Shown: one piece after another, positions 36,831 through 45,529 of the stretch
Layout of the letters: each line of letters starts with the position of its first letter
Numbering within the stretch: position 1 is the first letter of the stretch
DNA from: Rhodopseudomonas sp. AAP120
GTDB lineage: Bacteria > Pseudomonadota > Alphaproteobacteria > Rhizobiales > Xanthobacteraceae
Direction of reading: 5' to 3'
NCBI RefSeq assembly: GCF_001295845.1
Contig: NZ_LJIC01000011.1
Span: 1-64,000, forward strand
Length of the DNA: 64,000 nt
The notes under the pieces: generated by a model
The model's input: the letters and a program-made list of their open reading frames with translations, nothing else
Told to the model about the DNA's origin: nothing
Database searches by the model: none
Made by a program: the position numbers and the translations under genes

Positions 36831-37451
36831 TCAGGCCCAGGCCGATGGCGTGTCGACGTCGCCGGTCCAGGAATAGATCGCGAGCAGGGGCTCGCTCTCG
36901 GTGCGCATCGCGTGCACCACGTTGCTGTCGTGCAGGGTCGCCTCGCCCGGCGTGCGCGACGAGGTCGTCGAGCCCATGGTCCAATGCGGATGCCCGACAA
37001 GAATGCGGTAGAGCTCGACGGCCGGATGGCGGTGCGGCAGGTAGTGCGTGTGCGGCCCGATCAACGTCAGGCCGAAGCAGACCTCGCGGCTGACGATTGG
37101 GGCCAGCGGGCCGATCAGTTCGGTCCATCCCATCGCTGCATCGAGCCCAGGCGCATCGTCGCGCGGCGCATAACCGTAGCGCCAGGGCAGGTGAGCCGCG
37201 ACCGGCCGCAGCGCCGCAGCAATGTCCGGTGCCTGACGAGACGCGAGGTCGAGGACTGCGGGAAGCTGCTTCGTCAGAGGATGATGCGTCGGTCGGGCCG
37301 GATTCGGCACCGCGGTGGCGGCGGCGAGCAGCGCCTCGACGCGCCCGATCTCGTCGTGCGCTGCGGCGTCGGCGCCGGCCGGATCGGCGAACGCTCGACG
37401 TAACGCTGACACGAGGTCGAGCAGGCGTATACTTTCGTCGTCAGCGTTCAT
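36831..37451 (-). CDS. DMSP-lyase-like cupin (DddL/DddQ family)
   Basis: 206 residues, the length of DddQ. The N-terminal half is helical; the cupin half carries VCFGLTLIGPHTHYLPHRH (about 124-142) with Tyr137, His140, His142, then Glu146 and Tyr148 (VELY), and the second motif LHDSNVVHAMRT with His174 and His180. That Y-x-x-H-x-H...E-x-Y...H set is the metal site of DddL/DddQ lyases, which split dimethylsulfoniopropionate into dimethyl sulfide and acrylate. ATG 37451 is used; the open frame above it is not part of the family. The link to mar genes fits, since DMS is a Mar substrate, but true DMSP activity is unproven. Confidence 0.68.
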   Translation of the reverse strand: MNADDESIRLLDLVSALRRAFADPAGADAAAHDEIGRVEALLAAATAVPNPARPTHHPLTKQLPAVLDLASRQAPDIAAALRPVAAHLPWRYGYAPRDDAPGLDAAMGWTELIGPLAPIVSREVCFGLTLIGPHTHYLPHRHPAVELYRILVGHPHWTMGSTTSSRTPGEATLHDSNVVHAMRTESEPLLAIYSWTGDVDTPSAWA

Positions 37452-37928
37452 TGCGTCGGGCTCGATTGCTGCACCACATAAGTCTGGCCGATCCACGCAC
37501 CGCTTCGACGCGCCTCCCATGCCGCGATCACGCCGACTTCTTTCCTGCGAAATTGCGATTGGAGTGACTAATCGATTCGCGAGCGCCTGAGAGAAGCGCG
37601 CTCTAATAGGGTGGTCTGATTGCTCCCAAGAACGCTGCCAGACGCCGGATTCGATGCCTTCAATGTACTTGGCTGCAATGTTGTTGGATAGGCGAAAGTC
37701 GTAGCCGCCGTTGTGTTGATAGTGAGCTGGTACCAATTGCCGAAGCGTGTAGTGAAAATCTGCTGTATCTCGCCGGCAAACGAAAATCGGGCTCTGGCTT
37801 CTGCCTCGATTTGGAATTGGTCCCGGAGTTCCGCCAACTTACTATCACATTCCATTAACAACTTGTTTGCTGACGGCACGATCAACGGTGAGGCGCAGCG
37901 GACGATTGGGTATGTCTTGGGGGACAGC
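37452..37928. other. Divergent intergenic region with a coding-like remnant
   Basis: 477 bases between the cupin gene and the outer-membrane protein gene. On the minus strand two frames carry protein-like sequence that would join across a shift near 37735: KLAELRDQFQIEAEARARF above, then NGGYDFRLSNNIAAKYIEG below. GC is lower than in the neighbours. This may be a decayed small gene; I cannot name its family. Promoters for both flanking genes must also lie here. Confidence 0.3.
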
Positions 37929-38870
37929 ATGTCGAATTGGGACTTCATTATCAAACCTGCCCGCGGTCTTGCGCGGGCCGCGATCGCCGGCGTGGCGTTG
38001 CTCGCAGCGGGCGGTGCGGCGTCCGCCGACCCGGTCAGCCCTGCGGGGTGGACAGCCGGTATCGCACTCGGCGCGCCGTTGCCGGAAGGCGTGTACTTCA
38101 TCAATACCGCGACCTATTTCGAGCGTTCGCCGAAGTCGGGCACCGGTGCGCCGACGATCGATGCGGGCGTGAACATCCCGGTGGTGGCGTGGGCGACGCC
38201 GCTCACGATCCTCGGCGGCCGCGTCGAGGTGCTCGGCATCGTGCCGGAGTTGGCGGTCGGGGTGAACCCCAATGCCGGCGTCGGCAGCAGCTCCTGGCGC
38301 GACTTCTACAATCCCGCAGGCCTCGTCGGCGTCGCCTGGGATCTCGGTGGCGGTTTCGGCTTCGCCAACTATATCGGCGCCTTTGCGCCGGTGAACACGG
38401 CGCTCGGCAATACACTGAACCTCGGCGGCAACTACTGGACCTTCCTCGAACTCGCCACGCTCGCCTACAATCGCGATACCTGGAGCGCCACGGCCAACTT
38501 CACCTATTCGAGCAGCGGCAACGATCGCAGTACTGGCATCCACATTCAGCCGGACACCGCGCAGATCGACTTCACGATCACCAAACACTTCAATAAATGG
38601 GAAGTTGGTCTGGTCGGCTACGGTTCGACCGACCTCGGCGATCCGTGGCCCCTGCGCACCGCCGGTGGTCTCTATGGTCGCAAGCAGAGCCAGTTCGCAC
38701 TCGGCGGTCTCGTCGGCTACAATTTCGGCCCGGTGATCACGCAGTTCTATCTGACCCGCGACGTCGCCGAGAGCAACTATTCGGGCTACGATACGCGGTT
38801 CTGGTCCCGCGTGATCGTGCCGCTGTGGAATCCGGATGCGCCGGCGAAGAAACCGCTGATCGTAAAGTAA
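37929..38870 (+). CDS. Outer-membrane beta-barrel protein, Phenol_MetA_deg family
   Basis: 313 residues. Signal peptide ending near GAASADP (residue 35), then alternating amphipathic strands rich in Tyr/Trp/Gly/Asn and ending with an aromatic-rich strand, as in the PF13557 transporter family (SphA/MetA-pathway porin-like proteins). Members sit in degradation gene clusters and are thought to pass hydrophobic substrates over the outer membrane. Here it could import organosulfur substrates for the Mar enzymes; that is inference from position. ATG 37929 has GGGGGA upstream. Confidence 0.75.
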   Translation: MSNWDFIIKPARGLARAAIAGVALLAAGGAASADPVSPAGWTAGIALGAPLPEGVYFINTATYFERSPKSGTGAPTIDAGVNIPVVAWATPLTILGGRVEVLGIVPELAVGVNPNAGVGSSSWRDFYNPAGLVGVAWDLGGGFGFANYIGAFAPVNTALGNTLNLGGNYWTFLELATLAYNRDTWSATANFTYSSSGNDRSTGIHIQPDTAQIDFTITKHFNKWEVGLVGYGSTDLGDPWPLRTAGGLYGRKQSQFALGGLVGYNFGPVITQFYLTRDVAESNYSGYDTRFWSRVIVPLWNPDAPAKKPLIVK

Positions 38871-39338
38871 CCCGGACGGGAGTCGATCCATCCCACGCGT
38901 TGCGCTCGGCGGCCGGTCCCAAGGCATCGTGCCGCCGACGCCATTTCGTCGGCGGTCGGATCGAGTCAGGCGACGCGGCTGAGAACAAGGCCGGACGGTC
39001 GGCGGAATGATCGTCGCTTTCGGTCGAGCCACACGATGTGCGGCGAAGCCGCCGCGGCCGGCGCAGCCAACGCCCGGCGGCGGGCCGCCGAGCTCGACGC
39101 AGAAGATGCTGCCGAAGCCTGAAAGATCGCCTCAGAGGTATCGGCCCAGTGACGCTCCGCGCGGAGGTCGAGCACTGAAGGGTGAGAGGCTGCCGCGCAG
39201 TGTGTTGCTGGAGTCGGCTGTGTGTTGAAACCGAACAGCATCGTTTCTGTGGCAGGCTTAACCGCCTCTTCCATGGGGGCGGTCTACGCCAGCGTCGTGG
39301 CTGTGTCGGCGTTCCAGCCGAGCGATGCGGGGGGACGT
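38871..39338. other. Intergenic region after the porin-like gene
   Basis: 468 bases. I see no ribosome-site-supported gene. A minus-strand frame of 102 codons (38966-39274) exists but lacks a Shine-Dalgarno sequence and family resemblance. The region is GC-rich with short dyads only. Confidence 0.3.
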
Positions 39339-40265
39339 TCAGCCGTGCGAGAAGGTCGGCTCGGCTTCGAGCGCGTTGCCGTCGAGTTCGGGGACGTAGT
39401 CGCTGAGGCCTCGGACGCCGCAGGCGTCGGCGCGGCACTGTGTGCAATCGTGGAACACACGCAAATGGCGCTCGGCCTCAGCGCGCGCCACGTAGCGCTT
39501 CATCAGCCCCGGTGACGGCAGATGCGCGAAGCGGTGCTGGGGGATCAACGGGACGATCGTGATCAGCTGCGCTCCGGCGGCAGCCACCTCCGCGGCGACG
39601 TCGCCGATGTGATCCTCGTTGACGGTCGGGATCAGCATTGTGTTGACCTTAATGGTCAGCCCAAGGGCGGCTGCCCGGGCGATGCCGTCGAGCTGATTGG
39701 CGATGAGGCGCTCGCCTGCTGCCACGCCGTCGAGCCGGTGGCGCTGCCAAGTGATCTTCGGGGTGATCTGCGCCTGGATCGTCGGTTCGATGGCGTTGAC
39801 CGTCACGGTCAGGGTCTCGACTCCGAGTTCGGCGAGCTGGTCGACACGCTCGGGCAGCATCAGCCCGTTGGTGGAAAGGCACAAGGAGAGCTGCGGCCAG
39901 CGCGCCCGCACCGCCGCGAAGGTGTCGAGCGCGTGGTTGGTCGCCAGCGGATCGCCGGGGCCGGCGATCCCGATCACCGAGAGCGTCGGGAAATGCTGCA
40001 ACGCGCGCTCGACAATGCCGAGGGCCTGATCCGTCGTGAGCACCCGGTATGCGCTGCCGGGCTGCTGGTTACTGCAATTTAAGTCCCGCATACAGAACGA
40101 GCAGTCGATGTTGCAGTCCGGACTGACCGGCAGATGCAGCCGGCCCGGCTGGATGTCGCCTTCAAAAGTGCTGCTGAAGCAGGGTTGGCGTCCCCGCAGC
40201 GCCGGGAACGCTGGCGTCGGCGCGGCCTGGACGTCGCTGGTGATCGCCTTGAGTTGGATCGTCAT
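39339..40265 (-). CDS. Second MarB-type radical SAM protein (NifB-like), intact
   Basis: 308 residues. Cluster motif CNIDCSFC (Cys51, Cys55, Cys58), then the radical SAM barrel with GIAGPGDPLAT and CLSTNGLMLPE, and the conserved tail CTQCRADACG...PTFSHG that the first copy has lost by frameshift. NifB-like enzymes fuse iron-sulfur clusters and insert carbide to make the precursor of nitrogenase cofactors; the same role is proposed for MarB. Translationally coupled to the NifX/NafY-like gene (ATGA overlap at 40262-40265). Probably supplies cofactor for both MarDK pairs. Confidence 0.87.
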   Translation of the reverse strand: MTIQLKAITSDVQAAPTPAFPALRGRQPCFSSTFEGDIQPGRLHLPVSPDCNIDCSFCMRDLNCSNQQPGSAYRVLTTDQALGIVERALQHFPTLSVIGIAGPGDPLATNHALDTFAAVRARWPQLSLCLSTNGLMLPERVDQLAELGVETLTVTVNAIEPTIQAQITPKITWQRHRLDGVAAGERLIANQLDGIARAAALGLTIKVNTMLIPTVNEDHIGDVAAEVAAAGAQLITIVPLIPQHRFAHLPSPGLMKRYVARAEAERHLRVFHDCTQCRADACGVRGLSDYVPELDGNALEAEPTFSHG

Positions 40266-40642
40266 GCGGCGTTCCGCGCCCGCAACAGATCACTGCCGGC
40301 AAGCTCACGAACCGCCGTCGCGACGCTGTCGTCGGTTTCGAATACAAGAATGCCGAGCGCGTTCAGGCGATTGACGCCGCATTCGCCGATCTTCGCCACG
40401 ATCACCGCCTTGCAATCGGCCACAAGATCGACCGACAGGTCGAGCGGATCGGGGCCTTCGCCGCCGCGTGCGGCGCCGCAGCCGGGCGTATTGCGCCGCG
40501 TCTCCAACAGCCGCGGCTCGTCCGAGGAAAAATCCCAGATCTGGAATTGCAGCGCGTAGCCGAAATGATCCGTGATGCCGACACCATTCCCGGTCGCAAT
40601 TGCGACCTTAATGGGTCCGGTATCAGTAAGCGGCAAAGCCAT
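40262..40642 (-). CDS. NifX/NafY-like dinitrogenase cofactor-binding protein
   Basis: 126 residues forming one dinitrogenase iron-molybdenum cofactor-binding domain (PF02579): VAIATGNGVGITDHFGYALQFQIWDF at the start and ADCKAVIVAKIGECGVNRLNALGI in the middle. Such proteins carry or hold the cofactor precursor between NifB and the apo-enzyme. First gene of a two-gene unit with the intact marB copy. The pairing suggests a dedicated cofactor route for the Mar enzymes. Confidence 0.85.
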   Translation of the reverse strand: MALPLTDTGPIKVAIATGNGVGITDHFGYALQFQIWDFSSDEPRLLETRRNTPGCGAARGGEGPDPLDLSVDLVADCKAVIVAKIGECGVNRLNALGILVFETDDSVATAVRELAGSDLLRARNAA

Positions 40643-41088
40643 CGGAACCGCAACGGCTGCGAGCCGGCGATGTCGGCTCAGTCGACCGCGGAAATTGCGG
40701 ACAATGATTAGTTAACGCATTCTGCGGAGGAATGGCTGTTGTTGTCGCCGCGTTTGGATGATGCGTGTTCTTTCGATCGAGGGCCCGTCATCAAATCGAT
40801 GCTACGCTGTCGCTAACTGGTATCAGTCTGCCGCCGTGTTCCTGGGGCGAGCGCAGCCAGGCAAGTGTCACCAAAGCCGCGCCTGAAGCGCGCCGTGGCT
40901 CCGGCGACTGCTGGACGGAGTTCCCGAACGGAGAACTGGATGTCGTGCAACGCCCGGCGGCGATGCATTTGTTCTGTGCCGCGGCGCGCGAAGCTGCGTT
41001 CTTTCTGAACTGACGGCAGTGTATTGACGACGTGCCGCCACAGGATCAGTTAGCTGGTGAGACGTGGCCGCTTCGGCCATCACGCGAT
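40643..41088. other. Divergent intergenic region, cofactor genes versus CBS
   Basis: 446 bases with no supported gene. A perfect hairpin TGGCCG-CTT-CGGCCA (41065-41079) sits 9 bases before the proposed ATG of the CBS gene, where it would cover the ribosome entry region. The promoters for both directions should be here; none could be assigned. Confidence 0.35.
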
Positions 41089-42501
41089 ATGGTGAGACGC
41101 GCCGTGAGCCTTGCAGAATTCGCCAAATGGAAAACGGACGCGCCGAAAGGCGTGCTCGATCTGATCGGCAACACGCCGCTGGTTGAATTGACGCGGCTCG
41201 ACGTCGGACGATGCCGGCTGTTTGCCAAGCTCGAAGGCCAGAACCCCGGCGGCTCGATCAAGGATCGCCCGGCGCTGGCAATGATCGAGGCATTCGAGCG
41301 CAGCGGCGAGCTCCGACCCGGCGGGACGCTGGTGGAAGCGACCGCAGGCAACACCGGGCTCGGCCTGGCGCTGATCGCCGCGCTCAAGGGCTATCGCCTG
41401 ATCCTGGTCATACCCGACAAGATGAGCCGCGAGAAGGTGCTGCACCTCAAGGCCATGGGCGCCGAGGTGGTGATGACGCGATCGGACGTCGGCAAGGGGC
41501 ATCCGGCCTACTACCAGGATCTCGCCGACAAAATCACGCGCGAGACGCCGGGCGCCGTGTTCGTCAATCAGTTCGCCAATCCGGCCAACCCGCTGGCGCA
41601 CGAATTCGGCACTGGGCCGGAGATCTGGGAGCAGATGGATCACCGCGTCGACGCGATCGTGTGCGGCATCGGCTCGGGCGGCACACTCAGCGGCATCGGC
41701 CGATTCTTCCAGCGCGCGTCGCCCGCCACCGAGATGGTGCTGGCCGACCCGAAAGGCTCGGTCCTGGTCGACGTCGTCGAAGGGCGTCAGCCCGGCGAGG
41801 TCGGCAGTTGGCTGGTCGAGGGCATCGGCGAAGACTTCGTGCCGGACAATGCCGATCTCAAGCTGGTTGCGCGCGGCTACACGATCAGCGACGCCGAATC
41901 GTTCCATGCGGCGCGTGATCTGCTGCGGCACGAAGGCATCCTCGCCGGGTCGTCATCGGGCACCCTGCTGGCGGCAGCGCTGCGCTACTGCCGCGAACAG
42001 GACCGGCCGAAGCGCGTGGTGACGCTGCTGCCGGACGGCGGCAACAAATATCTGTCGAAGATGTTCAATGACACCTGGATGGCCGACCAGGGATTCGTCG
42101 AGCGCCGTCACGACGGCGATCTACGCGACCTGATCGTGCGACGCCACGACGAGGGCGCGTCGATCACAGTGGCGCCGGGCGACACGTTGAATTTCGCCTA
42201 TTCGCGGATGAAGCTCTACGAGGTGTCGCAACTGCCCGTGCTGGACGGCGATCGCGTCGTCGGCATCATCGACGAGTCCGACCTGCTGATCGCCACGATC
42301 GGCGATCCGTCGAAATTCACCGAGCCGGTGCATCTGGCGATGAGCAAACGAGTCGAGACGGTGCCGCCGTCGGCATCGGTCGAGTCGCTGATGCCGGTGT
42401 TCAATCGCGGTCATGTGGTCATGGTGGTGGATGGTACGCGCTTTCTCGGCCTGATCACCCGGATCGACCTGATCAATCATCTGCGCAGCAAGGTTCACTG
42501 A
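41089..42501 (+). CDS. cbs: Cystathionine beta-synthase (PLP domain + CBS pair)
   Basis: 470 residues. PLP domain with Lys58 in NPGGSIKDRPAL and phosphate loop GSGGTLSGIG. Two C-terminal CBS domains (about 345-470: ITVAPGDTLNFAYSRM..., VETVPPSASVESLMPVF) are typical of cystathionine beta-synthase and allow nucleotide or SAM-type control. It condenses serine (or O-acetylserine) with homocysteine to cystathionine. Followed after 14 bases by a gamma-lyase gene, so the pair forms a methionine-to-cysteine route. Start uncertain: ATG 41089 or GTG 41104, and the frame is open to 41032. Confidence 0.88.
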   Translation: MVRRAVSLAEFAKWKTDAPKGVLDLIGNTPLVELTRLDVGRCRLFAKLEGQNPGGSIKDRPALAMIEAFERSGELRPGGTLVEATAGNTGLGLALIAALKGYRLILVIPDKMSREKVLHLKAMGAEVVMTRSDVGKGHPAYYQDLADKITRETPGAVFVNQFANPANPLAHEFGTGPEIWEQMDHRVDAIVCGIGSGGTLSGIGRFFQRASPATEMVLADPKGSVLVDVVEGRQPGEVGSWLVEGIGEDFVPDNADLKLVARGYTISDAESFHAARDLLRHEGILAGSSSGTLLAAALRYCREQDRPKRVVTLLPDGGNKYLSKMFNDTWMADQGFVERRHDGDLRDLIVRRHDEGASITVAPGDTLNFAYSRMKLYEVSQLPVLDGDRVVGIIDESDLLIATIGDPSKFTEPVHLAMSKRVETVPPSASVESLMPVFNRGHVVMVVDGTRFLGLITRIDLINHLRSKVH

Positions 42502-42515
42502 CGAGGTTCACTCAT

Positions 42516-43688
42516 ATGGATAAGTCGACCAATCTGCGCCCGCGCGGCGCCAACACCCGCGCGGTGCACGGCGGCCAGAACTATGATCCGGCGACAGGCG
42601 CGGTGACGACGCCGATCTATGCGACCTCGACGTTCGTGCAGTCGGCGCCCGGCGTGCACAAGGGCTACGAATATGCGCGCTCGCAGAACCCCACGCGAGC
42701 CGCCTTCGAGGCTGCGATCGCCGACGCCGAGCGCGGCGACGCCGGCTTCGCGTTCGCATCAGGTCTTGCCGCGGAGGCGGCGCTGCTGGAAATCGCCGGG
42801 CAGGGCAGCCATATCGTTGCGTCCGACGATCTCTATGGCGGCAGTTGGCGACTGTTCCACCGCGTCCGTAGCCATTCGGCAGGGCTCACGATCGATCATG
42901 TCGACGCCGCCAATCTCGACGCCGTGCGCGCCGCGTTGAAGCCAAACACCGCCTTCATCTGGATCGAGACGCCGAGCAATCCCACCTTGCGGCTCGCCGA
43001 TCTCGAGGCCATCGCGGCGATCGGGCGCGAGCACAAGGTGCTCACTGTGGTCGACAACACCTTCGCGTCGCCCGCGATCCAGCGGCCGCTCGACCATGGC
43101 ATCGACATCGTGGTGCACTCGGTGACGAAGTACATCGGCGGTCATTCCGATATCGTCGGCGGCGCCATCGTGGTGCGCGACCCGGCACTTGCCGAGAAGC
43201 TGGCCTTTCTTCAGAACGCTACTGGCGGCATCCTCGATCCGTTCTCCAGCTTCCTGGCGCTGCGCGGTATCAAGACGCTGCCGCTCCGGGTGCAGCGCCA
43301 CAGCAGCAACGCGCTCGCGGTGGCGCGATGGCTGGATGCACATCCCAAGATCGAGCGGGTGGTGTATCCCGGGCTGAACAGCCATCCGCAGCACGCGCTG
43401 GCGGCTCGGCAGATGCACGGCGGCGGCGGCATGGTCGCCGTCTACCTAAAGGCAGACGAGCAACAGGTGGTCGACGTGCTGAGTCGATTTCGGCTGTTTG
43501 CGCTCGCCGAAAGCCTCGGCGCGGTGGAGAGCCTGGTCGGTCAGCCGTGGACCATGAGCCACGGCTCTCTGCCGGAGGCCGACCGGCTGTCACGCGACAT
43601 CCGGCCGAACCTGATCCGGCTGTCGATCGGCATCGAGGATGTCGAAGACCTCACCGACGATCTGGAGCAGGCGCTGTCGATCCTCTGA
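42516..43688 (+). CDS. Cystathionine gamma-lyase/gamma-synthase family PLP enzyme
   Basis: 390 residues. Cys/Met metabolism fold with PLP Lys205 in HSVTKYIGGHSD, YEYARSQNPTR near the N-terminus, and GAVESLVGQPWTMSHG near the end. Next to CBS the natural job is gamma-lyase (cystathionine to cysteine, 2-oxobutyrate and ammonia); gamma-synthase or methionine gamma-lyase cannot be excluded, and the latter would release methanethiol. Same operon as CBS. Confidence 0.85.
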   Translation: MDKSTNLRPRGANTRAVHGGQNYDPATGAVTTPIYATSTFVQSAPGVHKGYEYARSQNPTRAAFEAAIADAERGDAGFAFASGLAAEAALLEIAGQGSHIVASDDLYGGSWRLFHRVRSHSAGLTIDHVDAANLDAVRAALKPNTAFIWIETPSNPTLRLADLEAIAAIGREHKVLTVVDNTFASPAIQRPLDHGIDIVVHSVTKYIGGHSDIVGGAIVVRDPALAEKLAFLQNATGGILDPFSSFLALRGIKTLPLRVQRHSSNALAVARWLDAHPKIERVVYPGLNSHPQHALAARQMHGGGGMVAVYLKADEQQVVDVLSRFRLFALAESLGAVESLVGQPWTMSHGSLPEADRLSRDIRPNLIRLSIGIEDVEDLTDDLEQALSIL

Positions 43689-43708
43689 ACGCGGGCTGGC
43701 CTTCGCCG

Positions 43709-44755
43709 TCAATAGGCGGCAGCCAGGCTCGGCTTGATCGCGTACTCCGCCAGCAGATCGGCGTGATGCCGCTGCGCCACATCGCGATGCGAGCGCAGGC
43801 GGCCTTTCAGATAGTTGCGGCCGACTTCGCGGAATAGCGGGTTGTTCGGGTCCTGGGTCACCCCGCGGGCGTAGGGGGCCAGCTCCGGCGGCAGCGTCAG
43901 CAGCGGCACGGTGGCATCGAGCCGGGCGCCGAGGAAGAACGCGACCGACAGCCGATCGACATCCGCCGGCGGCGACACCACGCGATGGACGTTGGCGCGT
44001 AGCACGCCGTTCGATGCGAGTTCCAGGATCTCGCCGATGTTGACGACGAACGAGCCGGGCAGCGGCGGCGCGTCGATCCAGCCATCGTCGGTCTCGACCT
44101 GGAGGCCCGCCTCGGTGTCCTGCAGCAGGATAGTGACGAAGCCGGAGTCCTTGTGGGCGCCGACGCCCTGGTCGCTTTCATCGGAGGCGCGGCCCGGATA
44201 GCGGATCAGCTTGATGAGCTGGTTCGGCGACGGCGCATGGATCGGCTCGAACACGTCCTCGCGTTGACCGAGCGCCGCGGCAAAGACGCGCAGCACCTTG
44301 ATCGCCAGGTCGGTGACCTGCTGCTGATAGCGGAGCAGCAACGGCTTGAGCTCGGGTATCGCGTCGGGCCATTGGTTCGGCCCCTGCAGCCGCGTCCAGG
44401 GCGGCGCGGATCCACTGAACGAAAAGGCTTCGCGCTCGGCGCCGACGTCGAGCTGTTCGCGCCAGTCGGGCCGGCCGCGTGTGAACTCGCGGCCGGCCCG
44501 GGTGTAGCCACGAAAGTGCGGCGAGTTGATCATTTCGATCGCCAGCTTGTCCCGCTCGGGAAGCGAGAAGAAATTACGCGAAGTCATCAGCACGTCGCGG
44601 ATCAGCCGGTCCGGGATGCCATGGCCGGTCAGATAAAAGAATCCCGGTCCGAACGCCGCGGCCCGAACCTCCTGCAGAAATGCAGCCCGCTGGGCGACCT
44701 CTCCGGAAAAACGGGTGAGATCCAGGACAGGAAGAGAAGGGCTCGTGTCAGCCAT
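43709..44755 (-). CDS. Isopenicillin N synthase-like Fe(II)/2-oxoglutarate oxygenase
   Basis: 348 residues. Non-haem iron triad His201, Asp203 (GAHKDSG) and His257 (NVHRVVS), with the co-substrate motif Arg268-x-Ser270 (RLS). The N-terminal segment GFFYLTGHGIPD is the DIOX_N domain. The family includes hydroxylases, ring-forming oxidases and ethylene-forming enzymes; the substrate here is unknown. It lies inside the sulfur block on the opposite strand, between the gamma-lyase and metY, so a sulfur-containing substrate is plausible. GGAG precedes ATG 44755. It converges on the gamma-lyase gene with 20 bases between. Confidence 0.82.
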   Translation of the reverse strand: MADTSPSLPVLDLTRFSGEVAQRAAFLQEVRAAAFGPGFFYLTGHGIPDRLIRDVLMTSRNFFSLPERDKLAIEMINSPHFRGYTRAGREFTRGRPDWREQLDVGAEREAFSFSGSAPPWTRLQGPNQWPDAIPELKPLLLRYQQQVTDLAIKVLRVFAAALGQREDVFEPIHAPSPNQLIKLIRYPGRASDESDQGVGAHKDSGFVTILLQDTEAGLQVETDDGWIDAPPLPGSFVVNIGEILELASNGVLRANVHRVVSPPADVDRLSVAFFLGARLDATVPLLTLPPELAPYARGVTQDPNNPLFREVGRNYLKGRLRSHRDVAQRHHADLLAEYAIKPSLAAAY

Positions 44756-45529
44756 CGAACCAACTCCAATTGATTGACCCGTGCGAGCATGGGGATGCCT
44801 CACACCGCTGTCGAGGCTCCTAATGAAAAAGCACTGCCTGTGCTGTCGCGATGCCAATGTGGGCATGATTTGTTGCGATCAAGTGTAGCAAGGGCGAATG
44901 ATCGTGCCGTCTGACAGAGGGCCTGCGCAGCCGAGGCAGGTCAATGTACTGCAGGTTCGCATCGATGTGTTGGTGAGGTCTGTGAAGAGCGCGGGCATTA
45001 TGATGGTACCAAGCCGCGTCCCGCGCTTCGCGACCAAAATCTTTCGAACGTCATTCCCTCGATGCGCGCGAATATAGATAGCTGTTCTCGCGCTGCTGAT
45101 TGAAAAGGGTCCGGGCGCTCTCTAGCATCGGGAAATAGCTCTGGATCATTGCTGTATGGTTGATAGCAGAAGCGGGGTGGTGGCGAAGCGTGTGGTGCTC
45201 CGTGGCCCCCAGGTCGTGGCGGCCACGCTCCGTCGGCCTATGATGATGGGTGCCACAAACATGAGATGTCCCGACAAGGCGTGAGAAGTCCGCCCATGAG
45301 TTGTTTTCTATTCCCCTCGTCGTCGCCGTCCCGATCTCCGGGGTATCCTCTTATCGACGCTTCTTGCCGGAAGTGATGATCGTGGTGGTCGTTGTGCTTG
45401 TTCCATCATCCAGCGCGTTCAGTTGCTTGGTGGCGTCGCGGTGCGCGCCGTCAATCACCGCGTCGCGCGCGGCAAGCGATCGTGGTGACGCGCATAGTTC
45501 AGGCCGCTGATTCATTCCGGGGAAACATT
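44756..45529. promoter_or_regulatory. Long divergent leader region before metY-marD2-marK2
   Basis: 774 bases with lower GC than the neighbours in its first half and no supported gene. One dyad, CGTGGCC/GGCCACG, is at 45201-45207 and 45221-45227. I searched for the SAM-II aptamer common before alphaproteobacterial met genes and did not find its conserved elements. The length suggests control elements for both the oxygenase and the metY operon. Confidence 0.35.

Noticed and set aside
38966-39274. Minus-strand ORF of 102 codons downstream of the intact marB copy
   Set aside because: Ala/Ser-rich low complexity, no Shine-Dalgarno sequence, no family resemblance. Probably an effect of high GC.
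44756-45529. SAM-II riboswitch before metY
   Set aside because: The GTGGTG...GGCC...GGCCACG stretch near 45190-45227 recalls part of the aptamer, but the conserved ATTTG and GCTAAAG-type segments are absent.
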